Shown in pieces: positions 45,917-54,316 of a stretch of DNA of 55,532 nucleotides (its first letter is position 1; each line of letters opens with the position of its first letter). The position numbers and the translations under genes were made by a program. The notes under the pieces are model-generated. The model did not search any database. It saw nothing but the letters and a program-made list of their open reading frames with translations, and had not been told where the DNA came from. This DNA comes from Adhaeribacter aerolatus. GTDB taxonomy: Bacteria; Bacteroidota; Bacteroidia; Cytophagales; Hymenobacteraceae. The DNA lies in the NCBI RefSeq assembly GCF_007991635.1, contig NZ_BJYS01000034.1, positions 1-55,532 of the forward strand, given 5' to 3'.

Positions 45917-46771
45917 CTACTGATCGATTCCGCTTAAAATCCGCCGGATATCGTTCGTTTTTTTCATGAGTTCAAAGCTGGCCGCTTCGTCCTGGTTATC
46001 GATCATGTTTTTAAATTCCTGCAACTTCCGGATGTAACTATCCAGGGCGGCAGAAATATTGCGGCTGTTCTGGGTAAATATAGGCGCCCACATTTCGGGC
46101 GAACTTTTGGCTAACCGCACCGTGGAAGAAAAACCACTACCAGCCATATTAAAAATATTTTCTTCGTCTTTCTCTTTTTCCAGGACGGTAGCGCCCAAAG
46201 CAAAAGAACTGATGTGACTCAGGTGCGACACGTAAGCCAGGTGCAAATCGTGCGAATCGGCGGGCATGTAACTCAAGCGCATGTCCAGTTGCCGGAAAAT
46301 GTCTTCCACCAGTTTTACCGATTCGGGCCGACTTTTTTCCTTGTCGCAGATGATCATTATTTTGCGGGGCAGCAACCCGGCAAAAGCGGCTTCGGGCCCC
46401 GAATTTTCGGTACCGGCAATGGGGTGCACCGCTACAAACTGGGCGCGTTTGGGGTTGTTCTGCACCACGCCGCAAATAAGTTCTTTCGTAGAACCAAAAT
46501 CTATTAAAGTGGCCTTTTCCGGGAGCATATCTAACACCGGATTAAGCATGGCTATTAAAGCATTAACCGGCACCGCCAGCACCGTTAAATCAGCTTTTTT
46601 TACTCCCGCTTCCAGGTCCGATATTTCATCCACCAAGCCCAATTCCAAGGCTTTAGCCGCATGTTCCGGGTTGTTGTCTACCCCTATAAAATGATAATGA
46701 TATGGCAGTTGTTTTAATCCTAAAGCAAACGACCCGCCCAGCAGGCCCAGGCCCACAATACAAATATTCAT
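45917..46771 (-). CDS. tyrA: Prephenate dehydrogenase
   Basis: The start was set to the ATG that gives MNICIVGLGLLGGSFA (284 residues). NAD-binding loop GLGLLGGS at 7-14, VPVNALI near 89, the TyrA-type segment HPIAGTENSGPE near 134, and SHLSHISSFALG near 191, which carries catalytic-site His residues. The enzyme oxidises prephenate to 4-hydroxyphenylpyruvate in tyrosine synthesis. No chorismate mutase or ACT domain is fused, so it is the short monofunctional form. It diverges from the arginine operon. Confidence 0.92.
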   Translation of the reverse strand: MNICIVGLGLLGGSFALGLKQLPYHYHFIGVDNNPEHAAKALELGLVDEISDLEAGVKKADLTVLAVPVNALIAMLNPVLDMLPEKATLIDFGSTKELICGVVQNNPKRAQFVAVHPIAGTENSGPEAAFAGLLPRKIMIICDKEKSRPESVKLVEDIFRQLDMRLSYMPADSHDLHLAYVSHLSHISSFALGATVLEKEKDEENIFNMAGSGFSSTVRLAKSSPEMWAPIFTQNSRNISAALDSYIRKLQEFKNMIDNQDEAASFELMKKTNDIRRILSGIDQ

Positions 46772-47005
46772 ACCGCTAAATGACAAGTTTCTTTCTTAAA
46801 TTCCAAATATCTTTTCCGAAAGCATTGGCCACGAAATGGGTTTAAATAATTTAGGCGCGGTTTTTGAACTATAGCAGAAGATTTTTTTTTATAGTACTAG
46901 AAAGCTTTTACCCGGCTTCTAAAAGAAAAACAAAGTGGTAGAACTTAATAATTATTTAATTTTTAAATTTTTTAAAACAAAGATTTTCTAATTGAGTAAA
47001 TTTAT

Positions 47006-47013
47006 TACATTTG
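47006..47013 (+). promoter_or_regulatory. Predicted -7 element of the arginine operon
   Basis: TACATTTG matches the Bacteroidota -7 consensus TAnnTTTG exactly. Only a weak T-rich -33 (TTTTC near 46984) is seen. Transcription would start at about 47018, a few bases before a small leader ORF and about 225 bases before the first enzyme gene. Confidence 0.45.
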
Positions 47014-47024
47014 CCGCGAATTTA

Positions 47025-47138
47025 ATGGAGAAATATACCACATATCGCAACTTCTTTGCCGCCGCACCTTGCCCTAAGGTCGTGTCGTCTCCATTTATCA
47101 ATCCTGCGTATAGACAGGTCTACCCCTTGCGGGCGTAG
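47025..47138 (+). CDS. Candidate 37-residue leader peptide of the arginine operon
   Basis: An ATG seven bases after the predicted transcription start opens a 37-codon frame: MEKYTTYRNFFAAAPCPK followed by VVSSPFINPAYRQVYPLRA and TAG. It has Arg at 8, 30 and 36 and no hydrophobic segment. The stop codon sits inside the 3' arm of a stable hairpin. Position, size and the structured RNA after it resemble a regulatory leader peptide, but no protein homology is known to me. It could also be an accidental frame in an untranslated leader. Confidence 0.4.
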   Translation: MEKYTTYRNFFAAAPCPKVVSSPFINPAYRQVYPLRA

Positions 47139-47190
47139 TCTGTTCCGGGCGACCTACGTAGTTGCCTTCTTTCCAACTTCTTTTTGTTTT
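47077..47190 (+). promoter_or_regulatory. Candidate attenuator in the arginine operon leader
   Basis: Hairpin A is 47114-47143: ACAG/CTGT, CTAC/GTAG and CCC/GGG around loop TTGC. Hairpin B is 47148-47166: GGCGAC pairs with GTTGCC (one G-U pair) around a 7-base loop, and is followed by a T-rich stretch to about 47192. AGGTCG at 47077-47082 can pair with CGACCT at 47150-47155, which would prevent hairpin B. Mutually exclusive stems ahead of the first structural gene, next to a small ORF, suggest attenuation. The pairing was done by eye. Confidence 0.4.
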
Positions 47191-47243
47191 TTAAGTATTC
47201 CTGAAGCAGGATTTTTATTCATTTTTAAATTTTTTTAGATCAG

Positions 47244-48029
47244 ATGATCCAAAATAATAAATCTGTTAATGCCGAACAACTTGTACCACCACAGGTTGAT
47301 GCAGATTTTATCATACAGGTAGCTACCGCCAACCACACCCAGTTTGCCCAGATTATTGTGGATGAAATGGAGTCATCGGCCAAGCTGCGCGGTACCGGTA
47401 TTGCCAAGCGTTCGCCGGAATATATTAAAGAAAAAATGCTCGAAGGCAAAGCCGTAATAGCTTTAAGCCACGATAACGTGTGGGCGGGTTTCTGTTATAT
47501 CGAAACCTGGGGCCACGGCGAGTACGTGGCCAATTCGGGTTTAATTGTTTCGCCCAACTTCCGCCAAAGCGGTTTAGCAAAGCGGATTAAAGAAAAAATA
47601 TTTGAGTTATCGCGGAAGAAATATCCGCACGCTAAAATATTTGGTTTAACCACCGGGCTGGCGGTTATGAAAATTAACTCCGACCTGGGTTATAAACCGG
47701 TAACCTACTCGGAACTTACCAACGACGAAGAGTTCTGGAAAGGCTGCCGCAGTTGTGTTAACTTCGATATTTTAACGGCCAAAGAGCGAAAAAACTGCCT
47801 GTGTACGGCCATGTTGTACGACCCGGCGGAAGAAGCAAAAAATAAGGCTAAAAACGGCATTAAGAACTCGGAGCCGGATAAGAAAGAAGATAAAGGTCTT
47901 TTGGATTTTGTTAAGAATTCAAAGCTTTATGAGCGGTGGATGCAGATTAAGCAGCACGTGCTGTTGCGCGAACGTAAAAACAAAGGCATAATGCACTCGT
48001 TGCGTACTGTTTTGAACAGTTTGTTTTAG
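47244..48029 (+). CDS. GNAT-family acyltransferase, candidate glutamate N-acyltransferase of the arginine operon
   Basis: A 261-residue protein with an N-terminal GNAT domain (acetyl-CoA-binding segment NFRQSGLAKRI near 105-115, preceded by the strand NSGLIVSP). An unusual tail follows: four cysteines spaced as C168-x2-C171 and C185-x-C187, then a charged Lys/Glu-rich linker and a helical end. The cysteines could bind a metal or cluster. As the first gene of a complete arginine operon that lacks argA and argJ, it is the natural candidate for the first step, N-acylation of glutamate. That is inference from context; the fold assignment is firm. Confidence 0.8.
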   Translation: MIQNNKSVNAEQLVPPQVDADFIIQVATANHTQFAQIIVDEMESSAKLRGTGIAKRSPEYIKEKMLEGKAVIALSHDNVWAGFCYIETWGHGEYVANSGLIVSPNFRQSGLAKRIKEKIFELSRKKYPHAKIFGLTTGLAVMKINSDLGYKPVTYSELTNDEEFWKGCRSCVNFDILTAKERKNCLCTAMLYDPAEEAKNKAKNGIKNSEPDKKEDKGLLDFVKNSKLYERWMQIKQHVLLRERKNKGIMHSLRTVLNSLF

Positions 48030-48126
48030 TGGTTTATATTTGCGTTTAGTTAAAAAAATATTTTAGGTACAGGTAATGCGCCCCAAGGCGTTATTACATG
48101 TATCAAAACCCTATCAACCTTTCTAC

Positions 48127-49314
48127 ATGAAAAAAGTGGTATTAGCCTTTAGTGGCGGCCTCGACACCTCGTATTGCGTTAAATATCTTTCCGAAGAGTT
48201 AAACCTGGAAGTTTATTCGGCTATTGTAAACACCGGCGGTTTTTCTGCCGATGAACTGGCTGAAATTGAGCGGCGGGCTTATGCCTTAGGCGTAAAGCAA
48301 CACCTGACCCTGGACGAAACCGGAGATTATTATAATAGCTGTATTCGTTACCTGATTTTTGGTAATGTTTTAAAAAACAACACTTATCCCCTTTCGGTAA
48401 GTGCCGAGCGCGTGTACCAGGCTTTGGCCATTGCCCGCTACGCCAAAGAAATAGATGCCGATTACGTAGCCCACGGCAGCACCGGCGCCGGTAACGACCA
48501 GGTACGTTTCGACATGATATTTAATATCATGATTCCGGATATTCAGATATTAACGCCAATAAGAGATTTGAAATTATCGCGCCAGGAGGAAATTGATTTC
48601 CTGAAGCAGCACGGGGTGGAAATGAATTTTGAGAAAGCGGCTTATTCTATAAATAAAGGTTTGTGGGGCACGTCGGTAGGCGGAAAAGAAACCCTTACTT
48701 CTTACGGTTACTTACCCGAAGAGGCCTGGCCTACTCAGGTTACCAAACAAAACCCCGAGGAAGTAAAACTGCTTTTCCAAAATGGTGAACTGAAAGGCAT
48801 CAACGACCAGCAGTTCGAAAACCCGGTAGAAGCTATTCAAAAGTTAAACGAAATTGCCGCGCCTTTCGGCGTAGGCCGCGATATTCACGTGGGCGATACC
48901 ATTATTGGTATTAAAGGTCGGGTTGGTTTTGAAGCCGCGGCACCCATGGTAATTATTAAAGCGCACCATGCCCTGGAAAAACACGTGCTTACCAAATGGC
49001 AGCTTTACTGGAAAGATCAGTTAGCGGTATGGTACGGTAACTTGTTGCACGAAGGTCAGTTTTTAGATCCGGTAATGCGGAACATTGAGAAGTTTTTAGA
49101 AGATACCCAAGCTACCGTTAGCGGCACGGTAACCGTAGGGCTGGCGCCTTACCGCTTCTACGTGGTTGGTATTGAATCGGAGCACGATTTAATGGCATCT
49201 AAATTTGGTTCTTACGGCGAAATGAACAACGCCTGGACCGGCGAAGACGTGAAAGGCTTCTCGAAAATATTCGGTAACCAAACCATGATTTACCAGAAAG
49301 TAAATGAGCGCTAA
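48127..49314 (+). CDS. argG: Argininosuccinate synthase
   Basis: The start at the ATG giving MKKVVLAFSGGLDTSYC is preferred over an upstream in-frame ATG, since the family begins here (395 residues). The ATP-pyrophosphatase loop is AFSGGLDTS at 7-15; HGSTGAGNDQVRFD (near 116-129) binds citrulline and aspartate. The enzyme joins citrulline and aspartate with ATP to argininosuccinate in the cytoplasm. The sequence resembles the Bacteroidota branch (for example SVGGKETLTS near 197). It overlaps argC by 11 bases, so translation is coupled. Confidence 0.97.
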   Translation: MKKVVLAFSGGLDTSYCVKYLSEELNLEVYSAIVNTGGFSADELAEIERRAYALGVKQHLTLDETGDYYNSCIRYLIFGNVLKNNTYPLSVSAERVYQALAIARYAKEIDADYVAHGSTGAGNDQVRFDMIFNIMIPDIQILTPIRDLKLSRQEEIDFLKQHGVEMNFEKAAYSINKGLWGTSVGGKETLTSYGYLPEEAWPTQVTKQNPEEVKLLFQNGELKGINDQQFENPVEAIQKLNEIAAPFGVGRDIHVGDTIIGIKGRVGFEAAAPMVIIKAHHALEKHVLTKWQLYWKDQLAVWYGNLLHEGQFLDPVMRNIEKFLEDTQATVSGTVTVGLAPYRFYVVGIESEHDLMASKFGSYGEMNNAWTGEDVKGFSKIFGNQTMIYQKVNER

Positions 49315-50308
49315 CCAAACCTCCGACCAGAAAGTACGGGTGGGCATTGTTGGGGGCGCTGGTTATACCGGTGGCGAGTTATTACGCATTTTGCTGCAGC
49401 ATCCCAACGCCGACATCAGCTTTGTGCACAGCTCCAGCAACGGTGGCCGCCCGGTTTACGAAGTCCATACCGATCTACTCGGCGAAACCGAACTAACTTT
49501 TAGTACCGAATATTCCGATGCGGTAGATGTCGTATTTCTGTGCGTGGGCCACGGGGCAGCTAAAAAGTTTCTGGAAGGACAAAAATTTCCGGCAACCGTA
49601 AAAATTATTGACTTAAGCCAGGACTTCCGTTTAGCGGCTACTGCTAATTTTGATGGCCGCATCTTTGTATACGGTTTACCGGAGTTACAGAAAGAGGCGG
49701 TTGTTAACGCCGAAAATATTGCTAATCCCGGTTGCTTTGCTACCTGCATTCAGCTGGCTTTATTGCCATTGGCCAGCCAGAACAAACTAAATGCGCCGGT
49801 ACATATCAGCGGTATCACCGGTTCTACGGGAGCCGGCCAAAGTTTATCCGAAACCAGTCATTTCAGTTGGCGTGACAGCAATATTTCGACCTATAAATTA
49901 TTTAACCACCAGCACCTGCACGAAATCAGGCAAAGCTTAGGTCAGTTGCAAACCGCTGAAATTCCGGCTATTAATTTTGTGCCTTACCGGGGCAATTTTA
50001 CCCGGGGAATATTGATTACGGCTTATTTGCAAAGTAACTTAACGTTGGAAGAAGCCAGAGCGCTTTACAACAGTTATTATCAGGCGCATCCGTTTGTGCA
50101 TTTATCAGACGTTAATCCACACTTAAAACAAGTGGTTAATACAAATAAATGCATTTTGCACGTAGATAAGGTGGGCGACCAGTTAGTTATTATCAGCATG
50201 ATTGATAACTTGGTTAAAGGCGCTTCCGGCCAGGCCGTGCAAAATATGAACCTTATTTTTGGTTTGGCAGAGACGGCTGGGTTGCAATTAAAACCATCAG
50301 GCTTCTAA
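49304..50308 (+). CDS. argC: N-acetyl-gamma-glutamyl-phosphate reductase
   Basis: A 334-residue NADPH-dependent reductase that makes the N-acylglutamate semialdehyde in arginine synthesis. The nucleotide loop is GIVGGAGYTGGEL at 14-26. The catalytic Cys is C144 in NPGCFATC. SGITGSTGAG follows near 169, and HQHLHEI near 205 carries the active-site His. It overlaps argG by 11 bases. A hairpin repeat separates it from argD but has no terminator T-run, so the operon may continue through it. Whether the acyl group is acetyl or succinyl in this organism is open. Confidence 0.96.
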   Translation: MSANQTSDQKVRVGIVGGAGYTGGELLRILLQHPNADISFVHSSSNGGRPVYEVHTDLLGETELTFSTEYSDAVDVVFLCVGHGAAKKFLEGQKFPATVKIIDLSQDFRLAATANFDGRIFVYGLPELQKEAVVNAENIANPGCFATCIQLALLPLASQNKLNAPVHISGITGSTGAGQSLSETSHFSWRDSNISTYKLFNHQHLHEIRQSLGQLQTAEIPAINFVPYRGNFTRGILITAYLQSNLTLEEARALYNSYYQAHPFVHLSDVNPHLKQVVNTNKCILHVDKVGDQLVIISMIDNLVKGASGQAVQNMNLIFGLAETAGLQLKPSGF

Positions 50309-50335
50309 ATTTTAAACCTAAAAGTAAGCAAAATC

Positions 50336-50392
50336 TGTCATTCAGGAGGAAACTTTGTAGTTGTCTGCTACATAGTTTCCTCCTGAATGACA
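50336..50392. repeat. Dispersed palindromic element, copy 2
   Basis: Arms 50336-50360 and 50368-50392 (25 bases, one mismatch) around a 7-base loop. The outer part TGTCATTCAGGAGGAAAC is nearly the same as in the copy at 18848-18906, while the loop and inner arm differ. It is inserted between argC and argD in an otherwise tight operon. Confidence 0.9.
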
Positions 50393-50493
50393 AAAGTTGG
50401 CAGCTTAGACTCTTTTTAAAAATGAAAAAAGGTAACGCTGCTTGCATGGTCAAACTTACAACGTAGTTTAAACAACGTTAAACTTACCACAAC

Positions 50494-51633
50494 ATGAAAT
50501 TATTTGACGTTTATCCTCTTTTCGACATCACGCCGGTAAAAGCTGAAGGCTCTTACGTTTGGGATGAGAAAGGCATTAAATATTTGGATTTGTACGGCGG
50601 GCATGCGGTAATTTCTATAGGCCATAGCCACCCCCACTATGTTCAAAAGCTAACGGAACAACTAAACCAGATTGGGTTTTACTCTAACTCCGTTAAGATT
50701 CCGCAACAACAAGAATTAGCCGATAAATTAGCGAAACAATGCGGCTACTCGGATTACAGTTTATTCCTGATAAATTCCGGAGCCGAAGCGAACGAAAATG
50801 CCCTGAAAGCGGCCTCGTTTTACAACGGTCGGAAAAAAGTAATCTCATTTAGTAAATCCTTTCACGGCCGTACTTCTGCGGGCGTTGCGGCCACCGACGA
50901 TAAATCAATTCAAGCACCCATCAACAAGGGGCACGAGGTATTGTTTTTACCATTGAATGATGCTGCTGCGTTTGAGCAAGTACAGAATCCGGAGGAATAT
51001 TGTGCGGTAATTATTGAAGGTATCCAGGGGATTGGCGGCGTTTATACCCCTAATGCTGAATTCTTGACGCAGATTCGCGCGTTCTGCGACCAGCATAATA
51101 TTATTTTAATTCTCGATGAAATTCAATCGGGTTATGGCCGTTCGGGTAAATTCTTTGCCCACCAATATGCCAATGTACAAGCCGATATTATTACCATGGC
51201 CAAAGGTATGGGCAACGGATTTCCGGTGGGTGGTATTTTATTGAGTCCGAAGTTTGAGGCGAAATACGGCATGTTGGGCACTACTTTTGGCGGAAACTAC
51301 CTGGCCTGTGCGGCTTCTATTGCGGTATTAGATGTGCTGAAAGAAGAGAATTTAGTGGAGAATGCGGCAGAAGTTGGCAATTATTTAATCGAGAAGTTAC
51401 GCCAGACCGAAGGTGTTTTGGAAGTGCGCGGCCAGGGTTTGATGATTGGGGTAGAAATGCCTTATCCGGTGGCGGATTTGCGGAAAGAACTACTGAACGA
51501 ATACAAGATATTTACGGGTTCGGCTTCTAATAAAAATACGTTGCGTATTTTGCCGGCCCTGAACCTGAAAAAAGAAGAAGCCGATATTTTCCTCGAAGCT
51601 TTTTCAAATGTACTGACGAAATCTCTAGTATAA
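50494..51633 (+). CDS. argD: Acetylornithine (acylornithine) aminotransferase
   Basis: A 379-residue class-III PLP aminotransferase that converts N-acylglutamate semialdehyde to N-acylornithine. PLP site: Asp208 in LDEIQSGYGR and Lys237 in MAKGMGNG. GGHAVISIGHSHP near 35 and NSGAEANE near 94-101 are typical. The length is that of the short ArgD form. It follows the hairpin repeat, and argF' starts 2 bases after its stop. Ornithine aminotransferases are similar, but the operon context points to the N-acyl substrate. Confidence 0.94.
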   Translation: MKLFDVYPLFDITPVKAEGSYVWDEKGIKYLDLYGGHAVISIGHSHPHYVQKLTEQLNQIGFYSNSVKIPQQQELADKLAKQCGYSDYSLFLINSGAEANENALKAASFYNGRKKVISFSKSFHGRTSAGVAATDDKSIQAPINKGHEVLFLPLNDAAAFEQVQNPEEYCAVIIEGIQGIGGVYTPNAEFLTQIRAFCDQHNIILILDEIQSGYGRSGKFFAHQYANVQADIITMAKGMGNGFPVGGILLSPKFEAKYGMLGTTFGGNYLACAASIAVLDVLKEENLVENAAEVGNYLIEKLRQTEGVLEVRGQGLMIGVEMPYPVADLRKELLNEYKIFTGSASNKNTLRILPALNLKKEEADIFLEAFSNVLTKSLV

Positions 51634-51635
51634 GC

Positions 51636-52622
51636 ATGAAATTATTCACGTCTGTTAATGATGTTACTGACATCTCCGGGTTGGTGAAGGAAGCTTTACA
51701 CTTAAAGCAAAATCCTTTCGCGCATAAAGAACTTGGCAAAAATAAAACGTTGGGTTTAATATTTTTAAATCCAAGTTTGCGTACCCGTCTCAGTACCCAA
51801 AAAGCCGCCTTAAACCTGGGCATGGAGGTAATTGTAATGAATATTGATAAGGAAGGCTGGGCGCTAGAAACCCGCGATGGTGTGGTGATGAATGATACCA
51901 CCGTAGAACACATCCGGGAGGCGGCTGGTGTAATGGGCGAATATTTTGATATTCTGGGCATCCGCTCTTTTCCGAGCCTGCAAAACCGAGACGAAGATTA
52001 CAGCGAAGATATTTTAAATAAATTTATAAAATTCTCGGGTTTGCCTTTGGTAAGTCTGGAATCAGGTACGCGGCATCCGCTGCAAAGCCTGACCGATTTA
52101 ATAACCATTACCGAACATGCGCCGCAGGGCCGTCGGCCGAAAGTGGTATTAACCTGGGCTCCGCACGTAAAAGCCTTACCGCAGGCCGTACCCAATTCTT
52201 TTGCCGAGTGGATGTGTAAAGCCGATGTAGATTTTACCATTACCCACCCCGAAGGCTACGAACTGGATATGCAGTTTACCAACGGCGCGAATATTAGCTA
52301 CAACCAGGAAGAAGCCCTGCAAGACGCAGATTTTATTTATGTCAAAAACTGGTCGTCGTACCAGGATTACGGCAAAGTTATTACCACCGACCCAAGTTGG
52401 ATGCTGACCCGCGACCGGCTGGGGGTTACAAATAACGCCAAAGTAATGCACTGTTTACCGGTGCGCCGCGATTTGGAATTAGGCGCCGATATCCTGGATA
52501 GTACTGATTCGCTGGTAATAAAAGAAGCCGGTAACCGGGTGTGGGCCGCCCAGATAGTATTAAAAAAAATGCTGGAAGCCAATATTAAACAAGCCGATGA
52601 AAGACGCTTTGCAGGTAGTTAA
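51636..52622 (+). CDS. argF': N-acylornithine carbamoyltransferase (acetyl- or succinylornithine type)
   Basis: A 328-residue transcarbamylase of the special Bacteroidota/Xanthomonas type that uses N-acylornithine instead of ornithine. It aligns closely with Bacteroides fragilis succinylornithine transcarbamylase, including NPSLRTRLSTQKAALNLGM near 45, TRHPLQSLTDLITI near 154, TWAPHVKALPQAVPNSFAEW and MHCLPVRR. Carbamoyl-phosphate binding residues are intact. The recalled specificity position is Pro90 in the succinyl enzyme and a Glu in the acetyl enzyme; here it is Val90 (TTVEH). The product is N-acylcitrulline, later deacylated by the ArgE-like protein. It overlaps argB by 26 bases. Confidence 0.93.
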   Translation: MKLFTSVNDVTDISGLVKEALHLKQNPFAHKELGKNKTLGLIFLNPSLRTRLSTQKAALNLGMEVIVMNIDKEGWALETRDGVVMNDTTVEHIREAAGVMGEYFDILGIRSFPSLQNRDEDYSEDILNKFIKFSGLPLVSLESGTRHPLQSLTDLITITEHAPQGRRPKVVLTWAPHVKALPQAVPNSFAEWMCKADVDFTITHPEGYELDMQFTNGANISYNQEEALQDADFIYVKNWSSYQDYGKVITTDPSWMLTRDRLGVTNNAKVMHCLPVRRDLELGADILDSTDSLVIKEAGNRVWAAQIVLKKMLEANIKQADERRFAGS

Positions 52623-53403
52623 AATTGGTGGTAACATCATCGACGACGAAGCCAAACTAAATTCTTTTTTAAAAGACTTTGCCCGGTTAACCGGCCCTAA
52701 AATATTGGTGCACGGCGGCGGTAAAATAGCTACCGAAGTAAGTAAAGGCCTAGGCATTGAAGCCCGCATGGTAGATGGCCGGCGCATTACCGATGCCGAA
52801 ACTTTACGGGTTGTTACCATGGTGTACGGTGGCTTAGTAAATAAAAATATTGTAGCCAAACTGCAGGCTAATAATTGCAATGCCTTGGGTTTAACCGGAG
52901 CCGATGCAGATATAATTCCGGCTACCAAACGTCCGGTGAAGGATATTGACTATGGTTTTGTGGGCGATATTGCCGAAGGTGCAATTCCAGCCGCTACCTT
53001 GCAGTTACTACTCGATAATAATTTAACGCCGGTAATTGCCCCGCTTACGCACGATGGGCAAGGCAATTTATTAAATACCAATGCCGATACCATTGCTTCG
53101 GCTTTGGCCGTAGCTTTATCCCATATTTTCCCGACGCAGCTTACTTATTGTTTCGAGAAAAAAGGGGTTTTGGTAGATATCAACGATGATAATTCGGTCA
53201 TTCATCAGATAACCCCAAATCAATATGAGTCGCTTAAAAATGATGGTACCATCGCGCAGGGCATGATTCCGAAACTCGATAATGCTTTCCGGGCCATTGA
53301 AGCCGGCGTTAACTCCGTTATTATATGCCACGCCGACGAATTATTGCGTATTCTGAAAAAGCAAGCGACGGCCGGTACCAAATTAATTAAAGGCGACAGA
53401 TAG
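52597..53403 (+). CDS. argB: Acetylglutamate (acylglutamate) kinase
   Basis: A 268-residue amino acid kinase that phosphorylates N-acylglutamate, the second step of the pathway. VKIGGNII near 8, LVHGGGK near 36-42 and NADTIASALA near 163 are family motifs that bind ATP and substrate. The N-terminus is short and lacks the extra helix of arginine-inhibited forms, so feedback inhibition by arginine may be absent; this is inference from length. It starts inside argF' (26-base overlap). Confidence 0.95.
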   Translation: MKDALQVVKIGGNIIDDEAKLNSFLKDFARLTGPKILVHGGGKIATEVSKGLGIEARMVDGRRITDAETLRVVTMVYGGLVNKNIVAKLQANNCNALGLTGADADIIPATKRPVKDIDYGFVGDIAEGAIPAATLQLLLDNNLTPVIAPLTHDGQGNLLNTNADTIASALAVALSHIFPTQLTYCFEKKGVLVDINDDNSVIHQITPNQYESLKNDGTIAQGMIPKLDNAFRAIEAGVNSVIICHADELLRILKKQATAGTKLIKGDR

Positions 53404-53476
53404 ATAAGTCTTTCACTTGGGGAAAATCCCTGTCCTTTCTACTTTTAACCCGGTTTAAATATTTAACTTATTAGTA

Positions 53477-54295
53477 ATGGGTACTCAAAACGAATCAATC
53501 GCCATATTAGGCGGTGGCAATATCGGGCTATCGTTGGCCAAAGGATTAGTAAAATCCGGCAAATACGAAGCCGGCCAAATAATTATTACCCGGCGTAACT
53601 TACGGGCCATTGCCGAGCTGGCCGAAGAAGGGTATCAGATTACCGACGACAATGTAAAAGCGGTGCGTTATGCCAGCATAGTGGTTCTGGCCGTATTGCC
53701 GCAGCAATTAAATATTTTGCTCGATGCCATCCAGGAGGTAGTTGATCCGGCTAAGCATTTATTGATTTCAGTAGCTTCGGGCGTTAACGTGAGTGATATT
53801 ACAAACCGCCTGGGCAAAGATGTACAGGTAGTGCGCGCGATGCCCAACACCGCTATTGCCATTCAGGAATCCATGACCTGTATCGCCTCTCAGAATGCTT
53901 CTTCCGAAAATATTACCAAGGTAATAGAGCTGTTTAATACCGTAGGCGAAACCGTGCAGATCCACGAAGAATTAATGACTTCGGCTACGGCGCTTTGTGC
54001 CTGCGGCATTGCTTTTTTCCTGCGGGCTATCCGGGCGGCTTCCCAGGGCGGCATCGAGATTGGCTTTCATGCGGCAGAAGCATTGCACATGGCGGCCCAA
54101 ACGGCCAAAGGTGCCGCCGAGTTATTGCTGACCAACAAAAGTCATCCGGAAAACGAAATTGATAAAGTTACCTCGCCCAAAGGGTGTACCATTGCCGGGC
54201 TGAACGAAATGGAGCACTCGGGCTTTAGCTCGGCGCTAATTAAAGGCATCCGGCAATCATCCATTAAAGCCGGTAACCTTTACGTAAACGATTAG
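53477..54295 (+). CDS. proC: Pyrroline-5-carboxylate reductase
   Basis: A 272-residue NADPH-dependent enzyme that reduces pyrroline-5-carboxylate to proline. AILGGGNIGLSLA at 8-20 is the nucleotide loop, VRAMPNTAIAI near 118 and TSPKGCTIAGLNEME near 234-248 match the family. It lies between argB and argE in the arginine operon, an arrangement seen in other Bacteroidota, and links proline with arginine synthesis through shared glutamate-derived intermediates. The gap to argB is 73 bases and to argE 21 bases. Confidence 0.94.
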   Translation: MGTQNESIAILGGGNIGLSLAKGLVKSGKYEAGQIIITRRNLRAIAELAEEGYQITDDNVKAVRYASIVVLAVLPQQLNILLDAIQEVVDPAKHLLISVASGVNVSDITNRLGKDVQVVRAMPNTAIAIQESMTCIASQNASSENITKVIELFNTVGETVQIHEELMTSATALCACGIAFFLRAIRAASQGGIEIGFHAAEALHMAAQTAKGAAELLLTNKSHPENEIDKVTSPKGCTIAGLNEMEHSGFSSALIKGIRQSSIKAGNLYVND

Positions 54296-54316
54296 ATTTT
54301 TGGCAACAATATTGGC

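Noticed and set aside
47056-47238. 60-codon plus-strand frame in the arginine leader, in another frame than the candidate leader peptide
   Set aside because: It begins 31 bases later, runs through both hairpins and the T-rich stretch, and ends in a poly-Phe-rich tail that reflects the T-run.
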